NCBI GenBank assembly: GCA_946546925.1
Contig: CAMNOS010000009.1
Coordinates: 1 to 40,264, forward strand
Source: an uncultured Butyrivibrio sp.
GTDB lineage: Bacteria; Bacillota; Clostridia; Lachnospirales; Lachnospiraceae
Direction of reading: 5' to 3'
Length of the DNA: 40,264 bases
Positions 8,501 through 15,294 of this stretch are shown piece by piece. The position numbers and the translations under genes are program-made. The stretch's first letter is position 1; each line of letters opens with the position of its first letter. The notes under the pieces were generated by a model, which had not been told where the DNA came from, ran no database searches, and worked only from the letters and a program-made list of their open reading frames with translations.

Positions 8501-8560
8501 AACTGCCAGCATTGCTGCCATAATTACCGATAATGATTTCATAAGATTTTTTCTGATCAT
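5513..8560 (-). CDS. Heptad-repeat (YhgE-like) probable lipoprotein, partner of MMPL transporter
   Basis: This is a 1015-residue exported protein. A basic N-terminus and hydrophobic stretch end in MTVAC (Cys25), an imperfect lipobox. An N-terminal domain follows to about residue 300. Two arrays of heptads of the form xLxDGxx then appear, about 15 and 17 units, separated by a Glu/Ser-rich low-complexity segment (around residues 595-700) and a helical region. Such heptads occur in the extracellular coiled coils of YhgE/Pip and some MMPL proteins. No C-terminal membrane anchor is seen; the protein ends SSVKFIIRTDSIKSL. It starts 17 bp after the MMPL gene with a GGAGGA site, so the two form one unit. 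A stalk or tether role is inferred. Homologous function is unproven. Confidence 0.75.
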   Translation of the reverse strand: MIRKNLMKSLSVIMAAMLAVMTVACGQNTAVADETGITAQAEDSGEEELEKNIQAATGVSGSLEDAGKVETVYVTADANGAVNDVIVSEWLKNIDGATELSDKTQLRDIVNVKGNETFKDNGDGTLTWDAEGSDIYYQGTTQKELPVTMKISYTLNGKEISPEELAGKSGKVTMRFEYQNNDKQTVNVDGKDIEVYTPFAMVSGMMLDPEKFSNVEISNGKVISDGGNIIVMGVAVPGLKESLDISEEKWDELDDADEIRDKLSNSFEITADTTDFELGMTITMASSDILSDFGMTDLSGSDKLDDLKDDMNKLNDGSNDLVEGTKTLKDGTSKLREGTDKLADGTSKLSDGASDLYDGTSKLYDGTDSLCDGTSKLYDGTKSLNDGASKLYDGTKSLYDGAGKLNTGAGSLYDGTKTLYDGGKSLSDGAAVLSQGIKAYTEGATQILMGAGQLKSGVQAAKAGSEQLIAGVTDAQTNAQKLAEGASGVSNGVKLVQTMMGNLVKASDKLAEIKSKQDLYGAAYTWLTNTSDTESVPSAEVLAVLQSIDSGISSGHDAVKVKKAALAALTGQTTSSLYVIDNYEELVNVVETGVLYASEGDTEDGPAEADTKEAEETSETGENKEAEDAKESAQESGESEDNKEAAQENSSDSSDSSKETGTAEKEQSETESATGEDGSEAVGASEAQAEGAAKAGEVIEEETNLSTTGNETKKVIVKNVQTGYSDSDVARIADYVRRYSVLCGATQGAYSALGTVYGEISAMMTDLLSEDTAKNIDDLAKGAEQVAAGCALLAGDNGLGKLKAGQVSLDAGIGQVSDGVGAIYDGTEKLTSNNTQLNTGAAQVSAGAGQLKDGAGKLKDGAGQLKDGIKELKDGAGQLKDGTGELKDGTSQLKDGAGELKDGAGQLKDGAGQLKDGAGQLRDGAKELGDGAGELDDGAIKLDDGVQELMDGMIKFDEEGIKKLYEAFDGDLSDFTDRLDAIQKAGESYKSFGGSSEETDSSVKFIIRTDSIKSL
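5700..6050 (-). repeat. Near-identical 21-bp tandem repeats coding C-terminal heptads
   Basis: About 17 units of 21 bp encode QLKDGAG-type heptads. Neighbouring units differ by only a few bases, far more alike than the first array, suggesting recent expansion. Copy number could vary by slippage or recombination. Confidence 0.85.
7265..7625 (-). repeat. 21-bp tandem repeats coding N-terminal heptads
   Basis: About 15 units of 21 bp encode KLYDGTS-type heptads (Leu at position 2, Asp-Gly at 4-5). Units are more diverged than those at 5700-6050. They are in frame within the lipoprotein gene and are not a CRISPR array. Confidence 0.85.
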
Positions 8561-8577
8561 TTCTTTTTCCTCCTCGA

Positions 8578-10692
8578 TTAAGCAACTCTGTGCCTGTGGA
8601 TCAGATTCCCGAGGTGATGGGGCTGCTTTTCATCTATATTCATTCCAAAGGTGGTTTTCATAATAAGTCCGTCAAATATCATGTACATCGCAGGCAGTAC
8701 CAGAAGTACCGTGAACATACTGATGATCGCGCCTCTTGCCATGAGCATGCAGAGGGATCCGATCATGTCGATACTTGATATAAGGCCAACACCGAAGGTT
8801 GCTGCAAAGAAGCTCAGGGCGCTCACAATAACGGATTTCATGCTTGTTGTAAGGGCGATAAGAGTTGACTCTTTCTTGTCATGCCCGGCTCTTCTCTCGT
8901 TTAAGTATCTGGTGGTCATAAGGATCGCATAATCCACCGTAGCTCCCAGCTGGATTGTTCCAATTACCACAGATGAGATGAACGGGATCACCGTACCTGT
9001 GTAATATGGAAGTCCCATGTTGACGAAGATAGCAAACTCAATTACAGCCACAAGTATGAACGGAAGTGAAACCGACTTGAGCACGAAAGCTATGATAAGG
9101 AACACAAGCCCTATCGAAACAATGTTTACTACCTGGAAGTCATGGGCTGTTATATTGATAAGATCCTTGGTACAGGGTGCCTCACCTACTACCATTGCAC
9201 CCGGATCATAGCTCTTGACAATCGAGTCAACCTCTGCGATCTGAGCATTGATCTCATCGGAAGCGATCTTGTAATCGGTTGTCAAAAGAATCAGCTTCCA
9301 TTCATCACTCTCAAGATCAGAGAGAAGGTCATCCGGAATAAAGCTCTTCGGAAATGCAGGCCCGATTATTGAATCTGCTCCAAGAACAGCAATGATACCG
9401 TCTGTCTTCTTAAGGCTCTCTATCATCTGGCTCATTGATGCGCTGTCCAGATCCTTGTCCACCAGCAGCATGTAAGCAGAGTTCATGTCGAACTTCTCAT
9501 CCACCTTGTTCGCTCCCTGAACACTCTCAAGGTTGTCCGGAAGTGTCTGTGTCAGATCATAGTAAACGGCTGTGTGGTTGTTGCCGTAAACAGCAGGTGC
9601 TATAAGTGCCAGGAAGATCACAAAGAATGCAACGTAATACTTTGAAACAAACCTTGGTATCCTGACAAATTCCTTCATGAGAGGCTTGTGTCTTGTCTTC
9701 TCTATAAGTCCGTCAAATACAAGTATCATGCTCGGAAGTATCGTAACGCAGCCAATAACGCCGAATACGACGCCCTTGGCCATTACAACACCAAGATCAA
9801 GACCCAGAGTGAAGCTCATAAAGCACAGAGCTATGAAGCCTGCAACCGTTGTGATCGAGCTTCCTATAACAGAAATGAAGGTAGCGGATATCGCTCTTGC
9901 CATCGCTTCGTTCTTGTCATCTGTCTTCTCAAGTTCCTCCTGGTAGCTGTGCCACAGGAAGATGGAGTAGTCCAGCGTAACTCCCAGCTGAAGTACTGCG
10001 CTCAGTGACTGGGTGACAAAAGAGATCTCTCCCTTGAATACATTGGTTCCCATGTTGTAGACGATTGCCATACCTATGCTCAGAAGGAAAAACAGAGGAA
10101 TAAGGTAGGAATCCATTGTCAGTGAAAGAACTATAACCGCAAGAAGTACTGCTATTCCGACGTAGATCGGTGTCTCCTTCATTGCCAGATTCTTGGTGTC
10201 TGTAACTATGGCGCTCATTCCGCTCATAAAGCACTGCTTATTGGATACACGTCTTATGTCCTCAATTGCATCCATTGTTGCATCTGCCGATGTTCCCTCA
10301 TCAAATACGATGAACATCATCGTTGCATCATCGCTGTTAAAGGCATCATACACATCAGCGGGAAGCATCTCCATGGGTACTGACAGATCCATGATCGAGT
10401 CATACCATATAACGTCTGCGACGTGGTCTATATCCTCAATCTTCGCCTTGAGGTCCGCAACATCCTTCTCCTCCATGCCCTCTGCCACATACAGTACAAA
10501 AGAGCCTGTACCAAACTGATCAAGAAGGATGTCCTGTCCCTTCATTGTCTCAATATCCCCGGGAAGGTATGTGAGGATATCGTAGTTGACTCTCGTGTTC
10601 AGATAGCCTATGGCAGACGGAATGAGAAGCACAAATGCTGCAATCAAAATAACATATCTCAGCTTAACAATCATCTGTGTAAGCTTGTTCAT
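8578..10692 (-). CDS. MMPL/RND superfamily transporter
   Basis: This 704-residue polytopic protein has the two-fold RND layout: one N-terminal membrane helix (12-30), an extracytoplasmic domain, a bundle of helices, then the same again. The Asp-Tyr pairs that carry proton coupling in MmpL proteins are present in both halves, TLDYSIFLW and TVDYAILMTTRY. The extracytoplasmic loops lack the LxDG heptads present in some Firmicute MMPL proteins; these are instead carried by the downstream lipoprotein. The ATG at 10692 has GGAGGAGG upstream. A divergent TetR regulator lies across a 216-bp gap with three operator-like repeats. Substrate is unknown; export of a lipid or amphipathic compound is typical for the family. 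Confidence 0.9.
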   Translation of the reverse strand: MNKLTQMIVKLRYVILIAAFVLLIPSAIGYLNTRVNYDILTYLPGDIETMKGQDILLDQFGTGSFVLYVAEGMEEKDVADLKAKIEDIDHVADVIWYDSIMDLSVPMEMLPADVYDAFNSDDATMMFIVFDEGTSADATMDAIEDIRRVSNKQCFMSGMSAIVTDTKNLAMKETPIYVGIAVLLAVIVLSLTMDSYLIPLFFLLSIGMAIVYNMGTNVFKGEISFVTQSLSAVLQLGVTLDYSIFLWHSYQEELEKTDDKNEAMARAISATFISVIGSSITTVAGFIALCFMSFTLGLDLGVVMAKGVVFGVIGCVTILPSMILVFDGLIEKTRHKPLMKEFVRIPRFVSKYYVAFFVIFLALIAPAVYGNNHTAVYYDLTQTLPDNLESVQGANKVDEKFDMNSAYMLLVDKDLDSASMSQMIESLKKTDGIIAVLGADSIIGPAFPKSFIPDDLLSDLESDEWKLILLTTDYKIASDEINAQIAEVDSIVKSYDPGAMVVGEAPCTKDLINITAHDFQVVNIVSIGLVFLIIAFVLKSVSLPFILVAVIEFAIFVNMGLPYYTGTVIPFISSVVIGTIQLGATVDYAILMTTRYLNERRAGHDKKESTLIALTTSMKSVIVSALSFFAATFGVGLISSIDMIGSLCMLMARGAIISMFTVLLVLPAMYMIFDGLIMKTTFGMNIDEKQPHHLGNLIHRHRVA

Positions 10693-10767
10693 AATGTTCC
10701 TCCTCCAGAATCCATGCCTGTTTGACGGGATTCTGATAATTTATTTCAATAGATCTGAAAATAATAT

Positions 10768-10843
10768 TGACTGTTGGTCACTTTTCTATTATGGTATAAC
10801 ATATAAATGACCGTTGGTCAATAATAAAAATGAAAGTTGGTCA
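10768..10843. promoter_or_regulatory. Three TetR operator-like repeats overlapping the MMPL promoter
   Basis: TGACTGTTGGTCA (10768-10780), TGACCGTTGGTCA (10808-10820) and TGAAAGTTGGTCA (10831-10843) share the right half GTTGGTCA. The middle one is a perfect TGACC-N3-GGTCA dyad. It overlaps a minus-strand promoter, -35 TTGACC (10816-10821) and -10 TATACC (10793-10798) with 17 bp between. This is the usual layout for a TetR repressor acting on a divergent efflux gene. Confidence 0.75.
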
Positions 10844-10881
10844 TATTTTTTATTGTCAACTGTAAAACTGCAGTATTCTGC

Positions 10882-10887
10882 TATAAT
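10882..10887 (+). promoter_or_regulatory. Probable -10 box of the TetR gene
   Basis: A perfect TATAAT lies 21 bp before the ATG at 10909. The -35 region is weak at normal spacing. The nearest operator-like repeat ends at 10843, close to the -35 zone, so autoregulation is plausible. Confidence 0.5.
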
Positions 10888-10908
10888 AAATTTTAAGAGG
10901 GAACTGAT

Positions 10909-11511
10909 ATGGGAAAAGCAGATCAGAACAAAAAACTAAAGATGGAGAACCTCCTCAACACCTCCTTCGAGCTCTTTACATCAAAGGGCATCAACAAGAC
11001 ATCCATTTCGGATATCGTTGAAAAGGCAGGGGTAGCCAAGGGAACGTTCTACCTGTATTTCAAGGACAAGTATGACATAAGGAACAGACTCATCGCCCAC
11101 AAGTCGAGCCAGCTCTTCATGCAGGCCGCTGATGCTCTGGAAAAGGCCGGGATACAGGACTTTGAAGATAAGATCATCTTCATTATGGATTATGTCCTTG
11201 ATGAACTGTCCGCCAACAAGGGACTCCTGGCCTTTATATACAAGGACCTGTCCTGGGCTGTATTTAAAAGAGCTCTCACCACACCAATGACAGACAGTGA
11301 CATAGACTTCAGCGAAGTCTACAACAGGATGATAGAAGATGCGGATTATAAACTCCGTGACCCCGAGGTCATGCTTTTTCTCATAATAGAGCTCATAGGC
11401 TCCACGGGCTACAGCTCCATCATGTACGATGATCCCGTATCCCTGCGCGACTTAAAGCCGCACCTGGAAGAGACAGTGCGAATGATAATAAGGCAGTACA
11501 AAGAAAACTGA
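10909..11511 (+). CDS. TetR/AcrR family transcriptional regulator
   Basis: This 200-residue protein has the TetR DNA-binding domain at residues 10-55, with the helix-turn-helix ISDIVEKAGVAKGTFYLYFKDK. The remaining helical part should bind ligand and form the dimer, and it diverges as expected. The ATG at 10909 follows a purine-rich site (AGAGGGA). It is divergent from the MMPL gene with repeated TGAnnGTTGGTCA dyads between, so it most likely represses the MMPL-lipoprotein unit and itself. The inducer is unknown. It is one of only two plus-strand genes in the window. Confidence 0.92.
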   Translation: MGKADQNKKLKMENLLNTSFELFTSKGINKTSISDIVEKAGVAKGTFYLYFKDKYDIRNRLIAHKSSQLFMQAADALEKAGIQDFEDKIIFIMDYVLDELSANKGLLAFIYKDLSWAVFKRALTTPMTDSDIDFSEVYNRMIEDADYKLRDPEVMLFLIIELIGSTGYSSIMYDDPVSLRDLKPHLEETVRMIIRQYKEN

Positions 11512-11540
11512 GTATGAATCGGAATAATTTCCCGTGAAAC

Positions 11541-11584
11541 AAAAAAACACCCTGCGAGGCACCGTAAGGATACCCGCAGGGTGT
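11541..11584 (-). terminator. Intrinsic terminator of the SDR gene
   Basis: The 10-bp stem ACACCCTGCG (11547-11556) with CGCAGGGTGT (11575-11584) is followed on the minus strand by seven T. It lies between convergent genes; the plus side lacks a T-run, so it serves the minus-strand SDR gene best. Confidence 0.8.
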
Positions 11585-11604
11585 AGTTATGTCTGATATA
11601 AGAA

Positions 11605-12360
11605 TTACTGAAGAACGAATCCGCCGTTAGGTGAGATTACCTGACCTGTTACGTAAGGAGCTGTAAGGATGTATCCGAGAGCTCCGGCGATATCGGAAAC
11701 ATCTCCGATGAAGCCCTGAGGAATTGTTGCTGCAAGAGCATTGAGCTCATCCTGGTTAACGCCGCGGAGCATATCTGTCATGATCATGCCGGGTGCGATA
11801 GCATTGCATCTGATGCCCTTTCCTGCAAACTCAAGAGCGATAGCTCTTGTGAATCCGATGATACCTGACTTGGAAGCGCAGTAATCTGCCTGATTGATAA
11901 CACCCGTAAGTCCTCCGACTGAAGATGTGTTGACGATGCAGCACTGATTGTCCTTGTCGGAGTGGTTAACCATGTAAGGCAATACCAGATGTGTCATGTG
12001 AAGGAAGCTCATAAGGTTAGTGTTGATAACTGCCTCGTACTGCTCCTTGGTAATATCGATGAAATTGCAGTTGTTGGTGATTCCTGCATTGTTAACAAGA
12101 ACGTCAATCTTATCACCAAACTTGTCCACTGTAGCCTTTACAAGATTCTCGCAGTCATCATACTTGCTGACATCTGCTCTGACTACCAAGGTATCTACCC
12201 CATACTGATCCTTGATCTTAGCTGCAAGATTGTCTGAAAGAACCTTTGAAGACTCACTTCTGTAGTTGATAACTACGTTGTACCCAAGCTCACCGAGCTT
12301 AAGTGCCATGGCTTCTCCGATTCCTCTGGAGCCGCCGGTGATAATCGCTGTCTTTGCCAT
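11605..12360 (-). CDS. Short-chain dehydrogenase/reductase, FabG-like
   Basis: This 251-residue NAD(P)-dependent oxidoreductase has the classical SDR motifs. These are the cofactor loop TGGSRGIG (8-15), NNAG (90-93), the catalytic Ser in NTSS (146-147), and Tyr160 with Lys164 in YCASK. Arg34 after the second strand (NYRSES) hints at NADPH preference. Length and sequence resemble 3-oxoacyl-ACP reductase, but it stands alone, flanked by terminators on both sides (11541-11584 and 12473-12501) with no other fatty acid genes. A role outside core lipid synthesis is therefore possible. The ATG at 12360 has AGGAGGG upstream. Confidence 0.88.
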   Translation of the reverse strand: MAKTAIITGGSRGIGEAMALKLGELGYNVVINYRSESSKVLSDNLAAKIKDQYGVDTLVVRADVSKYDDCENLVKATVDKFGDKIDVLVNNAGITNNCNFIDITKEQYEAVINTNLMSFLHMTHLVLPYMVNHSDKDNQCCIVNTSSVGGLTGVINQADYCASKSGIIGFTRAIALEFAGKGIRCNAIAPGMIMTDMLRGVNQDELNALAATIPQGFIGDVSDIAGALGYILTAPYVTGQVISPNGGFVLQ

Positions 12361-12417
12361 TTTTCAATACCCTCCTGAAATTTTTGTTTTTTGCATTATG
12401 TCCCCCAATCGGACACT

Positions 12418-12423
12418 ATTATA
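12418..12423 (-). promoter_or_regulatory. Possible -10 box of the SDR gene
   Basis: TATAAT on the minus strand lies 57 bp before the SDR start and downstream of the operon terminator at 12473-12501. No good -35 box is visible at 17 bp. Confidence 0.35.
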
Positions 12424-12472
12424 TGATACCATATTGATATTTTTTGGCAAAGCTCATTTACCTGTTTTCCAC

Positions 12473-12501
12473 AAAAAAATTAACCGCCCAAAGGCGGCTA
12501 A
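12473..12501 (-). terminator. Intrinsic terminator ending the valS operon
   Basis: The minus-strand stem TTAGCCGCC/GGCGGTTAA with loop TTTG is followed by seven T (12473-12479). It lies 24 bp after the TPR lipoprotein stop and marks the end of the long operon starting at valS. Confidence 0.85.
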
Positions 12502-12524
12502 TTTACCCAAAACATATTCAAAAT

Positions 12525-13577
12525 TCAGCGTGTTGAAAGAAAAATATTCTCTCTCCTGGCAGCCTCATCATCCGGATAAGTCTGAAGGTAAGTCTGCATG
12601 AGATAAGCTGCATTCTCAAACTCACCCATGTACTCATACGCAGTGATGCGGTTTAATGAAAGCGCCTGATTAAGGTTCTTATCATCAAGGGCAAGCCCCG
12701 ATTCAAAAGAAGCGACCGCCGAACTGTAGTCTCCCTGCCTTATCTGGCACATGCCAAGCTGATTGTAGACCGTGGCACTGTCCGGATTCTCAGACAGGTA
12801 TGTCCTGTAAACGCTGATGGCGTAGTTGTAGTCTCCCTGCTTCTCCCCGGTCTGTCCGAGCATTATGACAACAGGCTCTTTTTCCTGCTCTCTCTCATTG
12901 CGCGCAGCCTCCAGAAAGCTCTGGGCTTCAGCGTTATTGCCAAGGTAATAAGAGATCTGTCCCTTCTCAAAATTGGTCATGAAGTCGCTGCCGTTGTCCA
13001 TAGCAGTCTGAAGTATATTGGTAGCCTCATCGGGATAACCGTACTCGTCAAGAGCCTTGTAGATCATTATGATCATCGAGTAATCCCTGGAGTTTAATGA
13101 GATCGCTTTGGTAAAATCTGAATAGCCCTTATCGTGGTTGCCGGAGGCAAGCTCAGCTATTCCCCTTAAGTAAAAAGCATTGCTATCTTTGCTGCGAAGT
13201 TCAAGGATAGCATCATAAACCTCTTTTGCCTTGTTGTATTCCCCCAGTTTCAAATAAGCTTCCGCGAGATAATAGTTGGTGTCAAAGTCCATGTCATCAA
13301 CTATACCCTCGTCGCAGGCAAGAGACATAAGCAGCTCTTCTGCTGCCATCTCAGCCTCCCCACTGTGCAGATATGCTATTCCTCTTCCTCTGTGGATCAG
13401 CCCCTGGTCTTCCCCGTTTTCTTCAGCGGCATCAAAGCTTTCAAGCGCACTTGAGTACTCATGGCTGTCGATATAGGCAAAGCCGGAGTCTATGTTGTGC
13501 CTCCCCGCCAGGGATCCGCAGCCTGTAAGGGCAATGGCAGCCATGGCAATTCCCGCTATGGCAAGTCTTTTTTTCAT
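12525..13577 (-). CDS. TPR-repeat lipoprotein
   Basis: This 350-residue protein starts with a lipoprotein signal (KKRLAIAGIAMAAIALTGC, lipidated Cys20). The mature part is almost entirely tetratricopeptide repeats: alternating helices with the usual A/G/Y/P pattern, such as AYLKLGEYNKAKEVYDAIL and QLGMCQIRQGDYSSAVASFE. It should sit on the outer face of the membrane as a protein-protein scaffold. It is last in the operon, 48 bp after ridA and before a terminator. With the other TPR membrane protein in the operon (16652-18007) it may assemble the MBOAT/SGNH envelope enzymes, but that is inference from context. Confidence 0.85.
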   Translation of the reverse strand: MKKRLAIAGIAMAAIALTGCGSLAGRHNIDSGFAYIDSHEYSSALESFDAAEENGEDQGLIHRGRGIAYLHSGEAEMAAEELLMSLACDEGIVDDMDFDTNYYLAEAYLKLGEYNKAKEVYDAILELRSKDSNAFYLRGIAELASGNHDKGYSDFTKAISLNSRDYSMIIMIYKALDEYGYPDEATNILQTAMDNGSDFMTNFEKGQISYYLGNNAEAQSFLEAARNEREQEKEPVVIMLGQTGEKQGDYNYAISVYRTYLSENPDSATVYNQLGMCQIRQGDYSSAVASFESGLALDDKNLNQALSLNRITAYEYMGEFENAAYLMQTYLQTYPDDEAARRENIFLSTR

Positions 13578-13625
13578 ACAAATCCCTCCGTAAGATCATG
13601 CGCTAAACGCTGACCAAAGTCCGCA

Positions 13626-14000
13626 TCATCCGATGTATGCGATAACTTCCACTTCGCAGAGTACGTTTCTTGGAAGCTGCTTAACTGCAACGCAGCTTCT
13701 TGCGGGCTTTCCTGTGAAGTATTTCTCGTAAACCGCATTGAATGCGGCAAAATCGCTCATCTCGTCAAGGAAACATGTGGTCTTAACAACATGCTCATAG
13801 TCAGTTCCTGCCGCATTTAATATCTCGCCGATATTCCTGCAGACTCTGTCCGCCTGATCCGTGATATTTGTGGCCTCAATCTCACCGTTTTCAGGATTGA
13901 TGGGAATCTGTCCGGATGCAAAGAGGAAATTTCCCACCTTTATTGCCTGTGAATAAGGTCCGATAGCCTGTGGTGCCTTGTCAGTAGAAATGTACTCCAT
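13626..14000 (-). CDS. ridA: RidA family reactive enamine/imine deaminase
   Basis: This 124-residue protein has the normal length and motifs for the RidA/YjgF family: QAIGPYSQAI near residues 11-20, FASGQIP at 27-33, and PARSCVAV with catalytic-site Arg101. The conserved acid in CEVEVIAYI is Glu116. RidA hydrolyses 2-aminoacrylate and related imines made by PLP enzymes, protecting the cell from damage. It lies in the middle of an operon with no obvious PLP enzyme, 33 bp after the small 79-residue gene. The start at 14000 has AAGGAGG upstream. Confidence 0.93.
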   Translation of the reverse strand: MEYISTDKAPQAIGPYSQAIKVGNFLFASGQIPINPENGEIEATNITDQADRVCRNIGEILNAAGTDYEHVVKTTCFLDEMSDFAAFNAVYEKYFTGKPARSCVAVKQLPRNVLCEVEVIAYIG

Positions 14001-14033
14001 GATAAATCCTCCTTATAAATGTGCTATACATCG

Positions 14034-14273
14034 TCAGTTGTCCTGACCAAATACCGCTGTCACATAAAAACCTCTGGCATTCTCCTCAACCTTGGTAACT
14101 ACGCCCTCTCTCTCGAGCATCCTCTCTCTGAAAGGAAAGTTCCCCGACATGGCCAGAGACGGGTCAATAGTGTAGTAGTAATTACTGGGAAGAACGCCCT
14201 CTGTAACCGTCACCTTGTCGCCCTCCTTAAGAAGTCCCGGGCGCTCCATTTTAAAAACCATTTCTCTAGCCAT
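14034..14273 (-). CDS. Small protein of unknown function, 79 residues
   Basis: I do not recognise this family. It is a soluble 79-residue protein with alternating beta-prone segments (KEGDKVTVTEGVL, GVVTKVEENARGFYVTAVF), resembling a small beta-barrel fold. It has no signal peptide, membrane segment or Cys. It starts 4 bp after the SGNH hydrolase stop with GAGGTG overlapping that stop, so translation is coupled. Its place between the SGNH hydrolase and ridA and the tight spacing support it as a real gene. Confidence 0.75.
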   Translation of the reverse strand: MAREMVFKMERPGLLKEGDKVTVTEGVLPSNYYYTIDPSLAMSGNFPFRERMLEREGVVTKVEENARGFYVTAVFGQDN

Positions 14274-14277
14274 TGTA

Positions 14278-15279
14278 TCACCTCACTATAGCATTATGAA
14301 GCAGAAATTCGTGCCACCTCTCATATGATGAAGCCTTAAGGTGCACGTCATCAAAAGAAAGTGTGCTGTCCAGATTGCCGTTTCCATCATCAACAGCCTC
14401 ATTCATATCTATGTAAAAGATTCTCTTCTGGTCGGCAAGCTCTGCAATCGCGGCATTTCTCTCATTTATAATATCATTGTTGAAAACCTTGTCGTGATCG
14501 CTCTTTTTGGCTGCCACATGCATGATGCCCTGTATATAGATGATAGCGTCAGGCTGAAGCTCTGTTATTCTGTCAATTACCTCTTTATAGGCATCCTTGA
14601 AGTACTGGGTATCACCCACACCTATCTCGTTGAGTCCCAGCATTATGTAGATCTTGCCAAAGCTGTTCTCTCTCAGAGCCTGATCCACGCTTATCGTACC
14701 CTCTTCAGTCTTGATAAATTCCTTGTCCATGCAGGCAAAAATTGTTAGTGACACCTTGGAATAGAAGGTAGCCCTGCTGTCGAGTTCCTCGCAGTACTCA
14801 GAGAGCCCCACAGTCCTTGAATCTCCTATAAAAAGCGCATCGCAGAAGTAGTCATCATCCACCTCGGTAAACTCATAGACTGTTTCCTCATCCTCCGCAT
14901 CATTGCCGGAAATATCTCCGCCATCTTCAGATTCAAAAGAGGTGTCTTCGCCCCCGTCAGAACTGCCATCGGCGTTATCTTCGCTTACCTGTGCTGCGTT
15001 TTCCTCGCCTTCTGAAAAAGCTTCGTCGTCTCCTTCACTGCTTTCCTGTACCGGTTCATAATTCGCTCCGGCAGCACCTTCACTGCTCCAGGGAAAAACG
15101 TTGTCCCTTGCTCCCCTAAATACCATGGCCAGCGCAGGGTGCCTTCCAAAAGTTTCCTCCCCGGCATATCCGGCATAGACAGTATCCTTAAAGCACAAAG
15201 CAACAATCGTCAGAAGGATCGCGATCGAAGTTATCCCTATTAAAATCGGACATTCCATCAATAATTTCTTAAACTTCAT
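14278..15279 (-). CDS. Membrane-anchored SGNH/GDSL hydrolase
   Basis: This 333-residue protein has one N-terminal membrane helix (11-30), a Glu/Asp/Ser-rich linker (about 70-140) and an SGNH hydrolase domain outside the membrane. Motifs are FIGDSRTVG with nucleophile Ser154, GLNEIG with Asn217, and DDVH with Asp310 and His313. It lies 15 bp after an MBOAT gene. MBOAT plus a surface SGNH protein is the known pairing for O-acylation of exported polymers (AlgI with AlgX/AlgJ, PatA with PatB). An acyl transfer or esterase role on a cell-wall glycan or exopolysaccharide is the likely function. The polymer cannot be told from sequence. Confidence 0.85.
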   Translation of the reverse strand: MKFKKLLMECPILIGITSIAILLTIVALCFKDTVYAGYAGEETFGRHPALAMVFRGARDNVFPWSSEGAAGANYEPVQESSEGDDEAFSEGEENAAQVSEDNADGSSDGGEDTSFESEDGGDISGNDAEDEETVYEFTEVDDDYFCDALFIGDSRTVGLSEYCEELDSRATFYSKVSLTIFACMDKEFIKTEEGTISVDQALRENSFGKIYIMLGLNEIGVGDTQYFKDAYKEVIDRITELQPDAIIYIQGIMHVAAKKSDHDKVFNNDIINERNAAIAELADQKRIFYIDMNEAVDDGNGNLDSTLSFDDVHLKASSYERWHEFLLHNAIVR

Positions 15280-15294
15280 ACTTCTTCTTTCACA

